Shown here piece by piece: positions 30,571 through 42,165 of a stretch of 64,000 nucleotides of DNA. Source of the DNA: Leptodactylus fallax (taxonomy: Eukaryota > Chordata > Amphibia > Anura > Leptodactylidae); contig CAMRHE010000206.1 of NCBI GenBank assembly GCA_947044405.1, positions 620,001-684,000 of the forward strand, in the 5' to 3' direction. Position 1 is the first letter of the stretch; each line of letters starts with the position of its first letter. Position numbers and translations under genes: made by a program. Under the pieces are notes generated by a model. It ran no database searches and had not been told where the DNA came from. It saw only the letters and a list, made by a program, of their open reading frames with translations.

Positions 30571-31085
30571 TTAGAGATGAGTGAATTGGTTCGTAATGAA
30601 CCAGAATTGACCCAAATATTCCAAATTGTTTGTTTTTTGACGAAACCGAACAATTTGGGATTACTATCAGATGATTTAAAATGGCCGCTGCGAGTAGATG
30701 ATAGTGGGACCACCATCGCTATTTTCAGCGTTGGTTCCGCTATCACAGAAGGCCCGCTGCTGCTATTGAAGTCATGATCTATCTCTGTGCTGTGACACTC
30801 TGATGTCACAGTACACGGATAGTAAAAAAAAAAAATAGTGGCAATGAGTGAAAAAAGAAAAAAATCATAGTGGAGCTACCACCGTTATTGGTAGCTGTAG
30901 CCCCGCTATATATGGACACTTTGGCCATTTGGATTTGGTGCCAAAACACCTGCTGTGGTGCTAAATTCAAATTGGCCAATCACGAGAGAGCCAGTACCTC
31001 TATTGTATTCAATAGCGGGATCGGCTCTCCTGTGATTGGCCCATTTGATTTTAGCACAGTATGTCTACCCCATGGGTCCGTGGCC
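30571..31085. repeat. Dispersed repeat (AGAGATGAGTGAATTGG end) with palindrome
   Basis: It starts TTAGAGATGAGTGAATTGGTTCG, an end motif shared with 42756 and, inverted, with 42140-42165. An internal palindrome has arms 30957-30992 and 31023-31056 (TTGGCCAATCACGAGAGAGCC against GGCTCTCCTGTGATTGGCC). The right border is not resolved. Confidence 0.6.
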
Positions 31086-31674
31086 ATATAGTTTTTTCTT
31101 TGGTCATACGTGATCATGAAAACATACATAACATAAAAGCAGAGAAGAGTTATCGGCGTATTCACAAACACCAATCATTCAAGGTTTCTGCTCAACATTT
31201 CATCCAGAAGCATTTTAAAAACAAGTGATGTGGTCTGATAAAACAAAAGCTAACCTATTTTTCATGCATCCGCTCAAGTGATATAAAATATAGTACCCAC
31301 TCAAAGAGTATGCATATTGTTCAGCCCAAAATAGTGCTCACATTTAAATCAGCAGCATCTATAGCATATGCACCTTTAGGGGTTAAACTAATATACACCT
31401 CTGTAGCATGTCCTGATTATGAGGCTATATCATGCAATGAAAAGGTGTGGGTGACGTTTACGTATATTAACTAAGTCACCTCTCTGATCAGATCATGGTT
31501 GATACTTATAAATAATTAATAACAACCACGAAAATGAGAGGCTACCCACAATAGTCTCTATAAATAGGACAAATATAAAAGCATAATTTTGCAAACGAGA
31601 GAATCCACTGATAACCTCATGGTCTCCCTGCCAATTAAAGCCTAGCTGCACTGCCTCTTGATAGCTGCCTATTT
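31086..31674. other. Intergenic, AT-rich
   Basis: No gene was recognised. It is probably continuous with the Penelope-like terminal region that follows. Confidence 0.5.
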
Positions 31675-31730
31675 CCAATCCTACATGTTTCGCAGGTCAG
31701 TTAGTAACCGCTCATCAGGGGTATTCAATT
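31675..31730 (-). ncRNA. Hammerhead ribozyme candidate (best in window)
   Basis: On the minus strand a perfect CTGATGA (31712-31718) is followed by stem II GC-GGTTA pairing TGACC-[T]-GC, then GAAA (31688-31691 region). Stem III ACATGT is self-complementary, and the cleavage dinucleotide is U-A. Stem I starts with CC/GG. It lies about 1.1 kb downstream of a minus-strand GIY-YIG remnant, with a CpG-rich block between, as expected for the terminal repeat of a Penelope-like element. Confidence 0.6.
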
Positions 31731-31734
31731 GCTA

Positions 31735-32130
31735 TATATCCATAAGGAGTTATATCGGCATGTGAGCTACATAAAATGGACAGTTGGTGGCCACCGGCTA
31801 GTGTCACGACTTGTCCGTGCATCTGTGCTAGTATGGCAGCAAGGCGCGGCCGAATCTCCTGTGGTTTAAATGCACCACCCAGCGGATACACGCCCACCTA
31901 GGTAGCGAGCCTTCATTGGACAATGCTGACCATCCCCCTGTGAAGCTGACACGCCTCCTAATCAATTCGACCGTTCGATCGAGTCACAGTCGCGTCATCA
32001 GTGGGCGGAGGTAAGGCGCGTCCAATCTGAATTCAGCTATGTCTCTAGTGGGCGGAGTCGACAGGTCCTGTGGACGTCCCTCCTGTCACGGAGATTACAG
32101 CGGCTTCATACACTGAAGGTAAGTATTGCA
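31735..32130 (-). mobile_element. CpG-rich block of Penelope-like terminal region
   Basis: Markedly richer in CG dinucleotides than its surroundings (for example GGCGCGGCCGAATC, TTCGACCGTTCGATCGAG). It sits between the hammerhead candidate and the GIY-YIG remnant. Assignment to the same element is inference. Confidence 0.4.
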
Positions 32131-32164
32131 TATCGTAATAAAGAGGATAACAGTTAATGGAAGC

Positions 32165-32335
32165 GGGTTTCCTCCGGGTACTCCAGTTTCCTCCCACACT
32201 CCAAAGACATACTGATAGAGAACATAGATTGTGAGCCCTATATGGGACAGTGACTGTCAATGTCTGTAAAGTGCTGCGGAATATGATGGCGCTATATAAG
32301 TAAGCATAATAAATAAATAATAATAAATAATGGAA
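32165..32335 (+). mobile_element. 5'-truncated V-SINE with L2-type tail
   Basis: Starts inside the element at TTTCCTCCGGGTACTCC and continues CTCCAAAGACATACTGATAG, GTGAGCCCTATATGGGACAG and GGCGCTATATAAGTAAGC, then AATAA repeats. Nearly identical to 56020-56167. Confidence 0.85.
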
Positions 32336-32837
32336 GCGACAATAAAGAGCAGAATCAGTGAAGCTAACACATCGGGATACGCATTGTATAACTCAGCAAT
32401 TACTAGGAGGAGATAACATCTTAATAAGGTCATCCATGGTAAAAATATACATTACTTAATGACCCCACAACAGTCAGAGGGACTACAAGTCTCAGGCAAA
32501 CATATGCAGTTGGGATACTGACACCGTTTATCTACATTATCCATCCTCTCACTCAAGATTGATAAAACCCCCAGGGACATATGTAAAATGACCAGTACAC
32601 ATTAGATGCCTCATAGTCAACATCATAATTATATTCACACTATATTGCTCCTGTTCCCCCCATTTTGGAGTTCATGTGGCCTTTGTCCTTATACCAAAGC
32701 ACCGATAAGGCCCTCTATTACCATAATATAATAAGGGGAAAAACACATCTTACGGGAATATACATATATATATAATATATATATACACCTGGGTCCTAAA
32801 ACAGGTCTAATTCTCCTATCCCTAAGTCTGCATTCCC
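32336..32837. other. Intergenic, likely Penelope-like 3' sequence
   Basis: No gene was seen. A short AT microsatellite lies at 32763-32785. It sits between the SINE and the GIY-YIG remnant. Confidence 0.45.
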
Positions 32838-33160
32838 TTACAGAAAGGAATGAAATGACAACTGGTCATTAAGACCAAGTGGTTTCATCGTTTGTAACCA
32901 AAAAATCCATCTTGATTCCCTCTGCAGTAATTTTGTATCAAAATTTCCTCCTCTGATAGGTGGTATTACCACTTCCAACACTTGAAATGTAATCGTATAT
33001 ATGTCACCATCATGTGTCTGTGTGACATGATTAGCTACGGGTTTATTTGCTCTTCTATTTATATCTCCAACATGTTCAAGTACACATCTTCGAAATTCCC
33101 TGATTGTTTTCCCGATTAACAGAAATGCTTGTACTTTCAGCCAAAACAAGCCCTTTCAGA
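32838..33160 (-). pseudogene. Penelope-like element, GIY-YIG endonuclease C-terminus
   Basis: The minus-strand peptide contains IGKTIREFRRCVLEHVGDI, then PVANHVTQTHDGD, RGGNFDTKLLQRE and SRWIFWLQTMKPLGLN. This is the GKTIR...R...EHV...R...E...WI pattern of the GIY-YIG domain at the C-terminus of Penelope-like retroelements. The RT portion is absent upstream, and the GIY tyrosines at the start are not in frame. It is a 5'-truncated remnant. Confidence 0.8.
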
Positions 33161-35007
33161 TAAATAGAAGTGATTATCAGTCATAATTTTCTTCAAAAGA
33201 TCTGCTGTATGTGAATATACCCTAATGGCTCCTTTATATTAAAATCTGATGTGACAGAATTGAGAACAGAGAGAATTGTTTTCCTAACTGTAAATTTCTT
33301 GTAGAGAATATTGGAATAAATTTGCATAGGTCTCTTCATCAGGACTACAAACCAATTGATGGGAATATACACTAAAGGCTTCTTACCGCAGTACATTTTA
33401 GAAAATGATGATAGAAAATGTAAACATTTCTAATGAATCTTTTACACATAAACTTACTTTAGTGAAATATTTACAATATTTAAAATACTACAGAATTCTG
33501 ATGCAATTTGCACCAAAAAAGGTGTAGATTCTTTTTCAATTATTTACTTATTCACATATTATTTTTTCACATTCATCTAAGGTAAAAACAAGCAGCCCCA
33601 GGCTAGGGTGGGAATGTCCCTGGTTACTGGTCCTTCCCAGCCAAAAAAACACCAGTTTAGAAGGTCCAGGTCTGATGGTAGAATACCTGGCTTTTCCTGG
33701 TACTTTGGGTACCTGGTAATAGTAAGTAGGGTTAGTGTTAAGGCTTTTTCACACAATGATTTTTTGCAATTTTATTGCATTCTTGCAACATCCGTCTGTT
33801 TTGAGAACCAATTGAATCTGTTTTTCACAGCCATCAAAAAAACTGACATACCATAAGGGAATTGCTAGAGGAGCAATTCCCCAGTAGCTGCTGGTGAACC
33901 CTGGAGGGAGGGGTACGAAAGGGAGTGAGCCCTAAACTGAACCTCCCCACTGTCCCTGGCTACTTGCCTGAACTGTCCTAAGCGACAGCTGGCAACTGGT
34001 CAGCGATCCCTTCTTGATATAAGTGATAACACAGAACGCAGACAGGACAAACAACAACAAAAGGGAGGTCAGCTAGCCAAGGGATCGGTAACAGTCGAGC
34101 AACGCAGTACAGAATCAAAATCCAAGAGAATAGTCTTATAGAAAAAAGTAATAGAAAATAGAAAAAATAAAAATAATAAAAAAAATAAAAAATAGAAAAA
34201 AGTTAAGCCAGAGGTCAGGAATAAGAATATAGGTAACCAAACAGTAAGAGTAAATAGACAGCACACACAAGGCAATAACAAGTGACAATGTGAAAGTGAA
34301 CAAACAATAAATAGGAAGGAAGAACCATCCCCAGACTTGATAGGAAGATAGGCTGTCAATCACACAGGTAAGGCTAAAATTAACTATTAGAGGAGCAGAG
34401 GGAAACCAAGGTGAAGGAGATGGGTGTGGTGGAAAATAAATTAAGGAGGTGAGGCAATAGGACAGTGTTCAAACAATACAAGAAGTACCCAGAGGAAGGA
34501 CCCGCCTGCGGCCGGATGGGGCAGAAGTTCAAACAGGTACACATACACTATCTTTGCCCATGAAAACTGACATAGATAGTGGCATGCGAATAGACCCATT
34601 GCAAATAATGGGTTCTATAATGGCCATGTGATGGCTGTTATGTGGATAAGGGCCGTCGTGCTCTTTCACGGACAGACATAGCAATTTTTCATTAGGTGAG
34701 TGAAAAATGGTATGGTCATGTTCATAAGGCCTTAGTCTTCTGACTGGCTATCAGTAAGTTTCCGTCTTAGTAATAGAACATTAGAAAATAGAAAAGTTAA
34801 TTAGACAACTCCATTGCTAAGAGAGTTAAATAGTTAAAATACAAAAAATACTCTCCTCCATACCACCTTTTTTGAGCATTTCATTAGAAATACAACAAAA
34901 CGCTGGTCTGAAGTAGTCCAACAAATCCAACATAGTTTATATGAATACTGGAAACCTACATACAAAATAATAAACACTTACACAAAAACAAATGGTTTTA
35001 CTTCACT
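33161..35007. other. Intergenic; unidentified repeat-like block
   Basis: 33860-34560 reads like a dispersed repeat (GAATTGCTAGAGGAGCAATTCC, GGTCAGCTAGCCAAGG, GCAACGCAGTACAGAATC), but its class is unknown to me. An A-rich tract lies at 34140-34205. No gene was seen. Confidence 0.45.
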
Positions 35008-35657
35008 TAGGGACTAAAGTAAAACTGTGAAAAAAAATTGCAAATACCAAATGCTGCAAGTGGGCACTGCTTAATAATAATAGGGGTGCTCCATATGTGT
35101 CAAAGACATGTAGAACAACCAGAGAAAAAAATTCAGGAGCACACTCAAAAAATATATTCCAACTTTTATTATATCCAAAAAAAGAAAAATAAATCATATA
35201 AACATGTACATATAGGAAATACAAACTTAAACCCAATTAAAAACAACAGGCCAAGGACTACCAATATAACAGAATCCCAACCTGGATCTTATCTCAAAAT
35301 ATGGAGTGGTCATCCAAATATCATCATGGACAAACCATGCTGTAGACAACACTGTAAATATAATGCTAAAATATCATCATTCATATAACTAAATAAATAA
35401 ATATATAGAAAAATAAGTATAACAAAAGAAAAATGTTTAAATAATCCAAAAAATATAAAGAATAATAGCCAATTACCACTACATGCAAGGTTATATGTAT
35501 GTCCAATATAACCCAGTGCCAGGGAACGGAGGGAGCCCCACACATGTCACTGCTATGCATCTTTATCAGGGGACCACTCGAAACCAGACAAACTAACACA
35601 TATTCAAAATCAAATAGTTTTAGGGACTAAAGTAAAACTGTGACAAAAAGTTGCAAA
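35008..35657 (-). mobile_element. Insertion flanked by ~38-bp direct repeats
   Basis: TTAGGGACTAAAGTAAAACT and the following GTGA-A-rich-TTGCAAAT occur at 35008-35046 and again at 35620-35657, with about 573 bases between. The insert, read on the minus strand, starts near a hammerhead-like motif and ends with an AATAAAAGTTGGAATAT tract. A long target duplication around a solo Penelope-like terminal repeat is the likeliest reading. Confidence 0.5.
35531..35580 (-). ncRNA. Degenerate hammerhead-like motif
   Basis: On the minus strand CTGATAA stands for CTGANGA, stem II is TGC/GCA, GACA stands for GAAA, and a good stem I forms from GGTCCC against GGGGCT. Two core bases are wrong, so it is inactive if it is a hammerhead. 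Confidence 0.25.
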
Positions 35658-36635
35658 TCACAAACTTGACATCTAAGCCACATCCACAGTACCCAACAAA
35701 AAGGAAAACTACAAATGAGTCTAAAAATGTTGCAAATACTTAATAAATCTATTTAACAGCATTAATACATATCAAAATATCACAAATTATTCACTAATGG
35801 CACTAGTGGCTTAATACATGACTGCCTTACTTTTAGACAATATTAGTAAATTTGATCCACTGTGGATATTACTAAGGTTATGACGCTTTAGCATAGACAC
35901 CTTAATGTCAAGTAATTGGTTATCATATTAATGTCCTATACATAATCAAATCTATCAACCCCCCCCAACAAAAAAATAATAAAAGCCAATAAACAATAAA
36001 CTTTACGGATCAGAATCTAAACTAGAATCTGTTCTCTTTTCTACAATATTATTTTCTTTTATTTATAAAAAGTAACACTATAGGATCCAGTGAAAAAGTG
36101 AGCAGTAGTGAACCTGACATGGCTAACTAGATCATTTTTGCATATAGCCCTTGGTAGCTTTCAACTAACTGTTTAATCCTATTTTGTGGATTTTGGAAGT
36201 CACAGTGAAACTGAGTTTACATTTTCTTCTCTGGACTAATAATTTCAGAAGTGTCTATATGCATATCTAGAATAATTCTTTTGAAGCTTTTAGCTGTGTC
36301 CATTATTCGGGCTATTCTGTATTTTGTCATGCGATACTTTTCTAGTGATAGCAACTGCAAACACAAAACATAATGCCCAATGAATAAGGTAACCTTTGGC
36401 ATCCTATGAAGAGTTCATGCTGCTCTCATTAATTATTTTGATAGTCCTTTGATATTGCCCAAACAATGTCAGCTGCGCAGCTGCTGCAGGTTTCATTTAG
36501 CTACTAGTTCTATAAAAATGAGCGTTTTCGTGGAACTACTTACTGGATATTCTTGAATATACTCCAAGTGAAACACAGTGCTCAGTAACAGGCAAAAAAT
36601 TATTATTATATTTTTGAAAAAATGAAAGCTCAGTC
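35658..36635. other. Intergenic, AT-rich, no feature
   Basis: No gene or recognised element. Confidence 0.6.
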
Positions 36636-36795
36636 TGCGGTCACACTAGCGTTCGGTGACCATTAGGAGATTCCGTCCCCCATTCCCGATTTCGCAGGTA
36701 ACCACTTTTAAAGCATAAAGGGTTTCCGTGTTTCGGGTCCCGAAGCGGAACCAAAGAACGGAAACCCGAACGCTAGTGTGAACCGAGTGTAAGAA
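36636..36795. repeat. R1 repeat copy, minus orientation, compact
   Basis: Ends are GGTCACACTAGCGTTCGG and CCGAACGCTAGTGTGAACC, perfectly inverted. The internal GGGTCCCGAAGCGGAACC and GGTAACCACTTTTAAAGC are family blocks. This copy shows the R1 termini most clearly. Confidence 0.82.
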
Positions 36796-36904
36796 TTATA
36801 ATAACAATAACAAAATGATTTGCTTTATATTACAAAGATTTTGGAAGCAAATAATCAAATTAAAATAATGAAACTTTTATTATTTTAAATAAATGTATTA
36901 CACA

Positions 36905-37165
36905 AGCATGAAAAGGGGTTTTATGAGACCTATTGGTACTAGATATTAATGATCTATCATCAGTATTTGAGTGGTGGGGTCTGACACCTGGAACCCACAC
37001 CAATCCTCTGATTCGGCTGCCAGAAGTTGTATGCAAGGTATACAGTGAGAAGCAGCTCTGCTCCTGTTGAAGTTAATGAGAGCAGAGCTGCAGTTCCTGC
37101 TACAGATTATGTCTCCGTACACTGTATATGGATCCGGCTCTGTACAATATAGCACAGGTCAACCC
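36905..37165. repeat. TTAA-type MITE (left end degraded)
   Basis: The left end AAAAGGGGTTTTATGAG and right end CAGGTCAACCCCTTTAA are inverted. Only the right TTAA is intact. Confidence 0.5.
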
Positions 37166-37465
37166 CTTTAATACAAAAATATAGCATGTGTCAACATGTT
37201 AAAAAATACAATATCAATAACAGCATTAAAAAAGCAGCAACAAATCAATCCACCCCAACTTACCTTATAGCTCCATTTATCGTTTGTATCATACCATCGA
37301 AAAATTTCTTTCATCTTAAGATGTCTAGTCAGTTTAAATAGAATTTGTGAAACTGCATAAAATATATTTTTTTCAGAGAGCAAGACTCTGCGGTGCTTTT
37401 TTTTTATCTGTGTGGTATTGCATTGCTTTCATGTGATTAAATAATAATTATAATAATGATCTTAC

Positions 37466-37660
37466 ACAAGGTTCACACCTGCATTGAGGTTTACATTCTT
37501 CGGGTCTTCTGGAGGACTCAATAAACGGAAACCCAATCCGCTTAGGGTCCACTGGGTTTCGTCCCAGTTTGTGCCCGAAAAATACCCGCATTTTTTAAGT
37601 AAAATGGGGGACAGAATCCCTGAACGGTCACCCAACAAAGGTGTGACCCTAGCCTTTGTT
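37466..37660. repeat. R1 repeat copy
   Basis: AGGTTCACACCTGCATTGAG, CGGAAACCCAATCCGCTTAG, GGTCCACTGGGTTTCG, GGTGTGACCCTAGCC. Confidence 0.75.
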
Positions 37661-38410
37661 ATTATTTATTAGTAGAAGGCTTGAGGCAAATCTGGACATA
37701 TGCTAAAACCCATTGGGGTTGGGGTGCCCATAACTAATGCTTGTCAAGCAAGTAGTAGGAGATTGGAAAAGGAAAGGATTCCCTAGTTTAGCCATGTTTT
37801 CATGTTTTCCTTTCTTTTGCAGATTCACTCAAAATTGTTTAAATGTGGTCAAACTACTCATATTTGAGTCTATATTTTGAACTGCAACATCAATGTGGCT
37901 CCTTCAAACAGTTAATTATCGGGGGTGGCAAGAGTCAGACTCATTGATCTGAGGACTATCCTAAGGATAGGGTAGTTATATTGGGAACCCTGAGAAACAA
38001 TTTAATGATTATGAATTGGAATGATATTGAGAGGATACACTAACATGTATAGCATCTTCCATTCCACCCTCAAAGGCATATATTGGGAGCTATATGGATT
38101 TGGTATATTGAAATTTGCAAAGAAAATCTTTTTATGGATATGCAGATCATCCTGTATCTGAAGTGGGCCTGACTTGGCAGATTTACCTACAAACAGCTGC
38201 AAGTGCTTTAGCTCTCCTCTGGAACCACAGTCCAATTACATCACTATAACTGCAAAAGACATTTTCAGCCTCTGCTTGCATTATGGCTATCTGTAGGTAA
38301 ATCTCCCAAATCAGACTCTGGCCCTGGTGCACTTGTCAGCTGATTTGCATATCTATAAAAAAGATGATTATTTCTACATTGCTTCATTGGTTTGAAGACA
38401 CAAAGGTATA
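37661..38410. other. Intergenic, no feature seen
   Basis: No gene or recognised element. Confidence 0.55.
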
Positions 38411-39309
38411 CACACATGGACAAAATTGTTGGTACCCCTCGTTTAATGAAAGAAAAACCCACAATGGTCACAGAAATAACTTGAATCTGACAAAAGTAAT
38501 TTGCCAAACTACATGATGACAAGCCACAAAGCTTCTGGGAGAATGTCCTATGGACAGATGAGACAAAAATCGAAATTTTTGGCAAGGCACATCAGCTCTA
38601 TGTTCACAGATGGAAAAATGAAGCATATCTTGAAAAGAACTACTGTGAAACATGGAGGAGGCTCTGTTATGTTCTGGGGCTGCATCTGGCACAGGGTGTC
38701 TTGAATCTGTGCAGGGTACAATGAAATCTCAAGAGTATCAAGGGATTCTAGAGAGAAATGTGCTGCCCAGTGTCAGAAAGCTTGGTCTCAGTCACAGGTC
38801 ATGGGTCTTGCAACAGGATAATGACCTAAAACACACAGCTAAAACACCCAAGAATGGCTAAGAGGAAAACATTGGACTATTCTGAAGTGGCCTTCTATGA
38901 GCCCTGACCTAAATCCTAATGAGCATCTTTGGAAGGAGCTGAAACATGCCATCTGGAAAAGGCACCCTTCAAACCTGAGACAACTGGAGGAGTGGCCCAA
39001 ATACCTGTTGAGAGGTGCAGAGGTCTCATTGACAGTTACAGGAATCGTTTGATTGCAGTGATTGCCTCAAAAGGTTGTGCAACAAAATATTAAGTTAAGG
39101 GAACCATCATTTCTGTCCAGGCCTGTTTCATGAGTTTTCTTTTTAAAAAAAAAATTCTGTTTGGTTGAAAAGCAATGTCTGACTTTCATTTGTTCATTTT
39201 CATAGAATTTTTATATATTATTACTTTTGTCAGATTCAAGTTATTTCTGTGACCATTGTGGGTATTTCTTTCATTAAACGAGGGGTACCAACAATTTTGT
39301 CCACGTGTG
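38411..39309 (+). mobile_element. Tc1/mariner element, internally deleted
   Basis: The left end CACACATGGACAAAATTG and right end CAATTTTGTCCACGTGTG are inverted and flanked by TA. The inverted repeats are about 85 bp. Left-end sequence passes at about 38500 straight into the middle of a transposase, so the N-terminal half is missing; the element is about 0.9 kb instead of 1.6 kb. Confidence 0.92.
38501..39095 (+). pseudogene. Tc1 transposase remnant (C-terminal half)
   Basis: Shifting frames give VKHGGGSVMFWGC, then [12 protein letters not shown] (second catalytic Asp), a [18 protein letters not shown] stretch and an ending near CATKY. The HTH region and the first Asp context are partly lost, and several frameshifts and stops are present. 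Confidence 0.85.
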
Positions 39310-40444
39310 TATTTCTAGTTCTATTAAAGGCTCCTACATGGCACTATTGTTGGTTTTAAAGGCATTTTGGACCCGACAGACTAAATTAAAATTATTTTTT
39401 ATGACCAGATGGGAACAGGATTTACACAATTTTCTACCTTTTCTACTTGGAAAAGAAAGTCACCACGTGTCTTTGTTTGTGACTTCTATGACAGATCATT
39501 TTTATATATACCTTCATTTTTACTTGCTATTTGCCGAAGTCTTGCAATCAGAGGTTGTTCTGAACCTGAGAACATTTTACATATTTAGTGGGCATGTGTA
39601 ATGTAATTTCGCATTCTTGTGCCAAAAGTATTATGATCCTCTTTCACTCTAGGTTCCTTTTATATTTTATTATATATAGTACAATATATTCTGATACTTT
39701 AAATGTGTTTGTCTGTATTTTACTATATATTTCAATATGCCTATATTTGTTGCTTACACTTGTACTATATTTCTCCACTGTGCCTTGTATATTATTCATT
39801 TGTGTCACAATGTGACATTGTGCTGATTACTAAATCCCTTTGAGGCTAAGGCTCCACGTAGCAAGTCTCAGCCAGAAAACAGATCGCTTTTTTTTCCGCA
39901 GCATTTTTTAAAGAAAGTCCACAGAGTTTTCTTCTGTGGACTTTCTGTCCCTATTATACCACCATTTTATGTCGGTATAACTGAAATGCTGTGTTTTTCA
40001 AAAACGCAAGCATTTTTGAAATCGCATTATTTCCAGTGCAGATTTTTTTCTGCAAGAAATTAGCCAGAATCCCATCCACTTTGCAGGTACTATAAAATGC
40101 AGCATTTTTTTTTTTTTTTTTTTTTTTTTGCAACGTTGGGCCCCAGCCTCAAACTAAAGAAACTCAGAAATCATGCTTTATAGAAGGTTATATGTTAAAA
40201 GGTGGTCTAGGAAAAAACTTTGTCAATTATCTACATGCAATTAGTATGTTTTTATTAGAAAATAAAAATGGTAATGGTTATTATAATTTTATTTATTTTT
40301 GGTTTATTAATTAATCCCCAATATGAATGGCAAATTCCTAAAATAATCCTTTTATTGATATGCATTAAAACTGATAAATACGTCCCAGATACAAAAAAAT
40401 ATTAATAAAAACTATATCATAACACCCTGTTTAGAATCTAGGGG
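39310..40444. other. Intergenic with R2 repeat
   Basis: Apart from the R2 copy (39842-40150) no feature was recognised. Confidence 0.55.
39842..40150. repeat. R2 repeat copy
   Basis: Starts GAGGCTAAGGCTCCACGTAGC and ends TTGGGCCCCAGCCTC. It includes a T run of about 22 and CCCATCCACTTTGCAG. Confidence 0.75.
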
Positions 40445-40790
40445 TCTCACAAACTTCTAGCCCACCCCTTAGTTTCAATACCCAAAGGGGTGTGACTGGG
40501 ATCGTGCCCCAATAGTTTCCATGAACAGATCTAGTCTTGCTGGCTGGTTCATCTGCTGCTAAAAAGATTGCAACAGGAGCACTTCAGCTGGAGTTTATGA
40601 ATGAGCTGCAGTGCTGCCATATACACCCTGAGACCAGCTTTCCATTTGAAACAGATAGAAATGATTTAATTGTAGATAATCTGTCCATGGAAACTATTGG
40701 GGCACGTTTTGCCCATATGGGGGGAATTCTCTGGAGTTTAATAAAATTCCCAGTCACAACCCTTCTTTATCTAAAATGCCAACTTGCCAT
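40445..40790. repeat. Foldback repeat, unidentified family
   Basis: GTGACTGGGATCGTGCCCCA and ATAGTTTCCATG (40492-40521) pair with CATGGAAACTAT, TGGGGCACG (about 40685-40708) and AATTCCCAGTCACA (about 40745-40760). A 115-codon open frame runs through it and is not supported as a gene. Confidence 0.6.
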
Positions 40791-41470
40791 ATTTCCTCCT
40801 GTCCAAAAGGCATATAGTGCTATACATATATACTGTTACTGCATTATATACTACATGAATGCTAAGGGTATTGGAAACAAATAAAGGAAAACTTCAAGGT
40901 ACCAAAGGAGAACAGGTCTGTGTACTGGGTAGTTACTTGAATAAACAATTTGCCAAATGTAACAACCATTCAGAAGTTCCTTGCATGTTTCTTTCAGGTT
41001 TCTCTTAAGAAAACTACACTTCACACATCTGTAAATCATAAAATCCATTCAATAAAGCATTTGTCTGGAAGTGATAAATTAATCCTAAGTGTTTTATGTG
41101 TTCTTGGCAAGGCAATATGAAATATATTGAATGTGTCCTGGAAAGAATTCATTATAACAGTATTCATGGCACATATTATTGCTGGCTTCTCTACTATACT
41201 ATCAATGTTTGATACCATTGATAAAGATCTAAAATTGATCAAAACATTTGGTAAGCATTTAGCCATATTCTATGTTCTTCTATATACTGTACACTGTGCC
41301 ATAACAAGGGTTTTTGTATTGAAAATAAAAACTATGTAACAATTGCATTTCACATGTTCTTTCTATAATATTAGAAAGATTAATTTTGTGTTCAGGTTCA
41401 GCGGCTTGGGTCCCTGATTCGTCTTGAGTTGAACAAGTTTGGCATGAACCACACTTTAATTTGGCTTAAA
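40791..41470. other. Intergenic, no feature seen
   Basis: No gene or recognised element; short open frames have no splice or homology support. Confidence 0.55.
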
Positions 41471-41747
41471 AAATAGTGTAGAACACTGTCAGGGCTCCTC
41501 AGAACCTATCTATAAAACATAGTGTAGAACACTGTCAGGGCTCCTAGGAACCTATCTATAAAATGTAGAGTAGAACACTGTCAGGGCTCCTAGTAAGCTA
41601 TCTATAAAACATAGAGTAGAACACTGTCAGGGCTCCTAGTAAGCTATCTATAAAACATAGAGTAGAACACTGTCAGGGCTCCTAGTAAGCTCTCTATAAA
41701 ACATAGTATAGAACACTCTCAGGGCTCCTAGGAGCCCTGAGAGTGAG
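41471..41747. repeat. 46-bp minisatellite, first block (~6 units)
   Basis: TAGAACACTGTCAGGGCTCC recurs with a strict 46-bp period from 41479. The block ends in a 32-bp perfect palindrome at 41714-41745. Confidence 0.95.
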
Positions 41748-42165
41748 CAAATCGATGAGCAAATCGATTCTGCAAAAGTGGAATTAGATCCGAATTTCAG
41801 GAAATCTTCGATTCTCCACGATTCTGGATTTCCTGATGCTTCGCGGTAACGAATATTTAGTAAGGACCTTTGTGACATCAGACGGTCGCAAGATGTTCTC
41901 TAGTGATGTGATCGGGTAGGCGTGTCTTTGCTTGTTAGTAGATCCTTCCACATGAATAAAAGTTGTCTGTGCTGGAGAGAGAGAGAGACATGACCGTGGC
42001 ATCCAAGGGCTTCTGCCATTTTGCCGCCCACCTGCCCACCCCGGCTCTCTGCAGCCCGGAAATAGCTGTTTATTCACTGCGAAGTAATTCGGATTGAAGC
42101 AAATTTTTTTGGAACTTTGAATCGAACTGCCGAATCGAACTTTTGAGAAATTCGCTCATCTCTAG
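41748..42165. mobile_element. Insertion splitting the 46-bp minisatellite
   Basis: Ends with AATTCGCTCATCTCT, the end motif of the AGAGATGAGCGAA family. Array units resume at once after it. The left border is less clear because of the palindrome. Confidence 0.6.

Noticed and set aside
40537..40884. 115-codon open frame on +
   Set aside because: It runs through an imperfect inverted repeat, and the peptide has no recognised domain.
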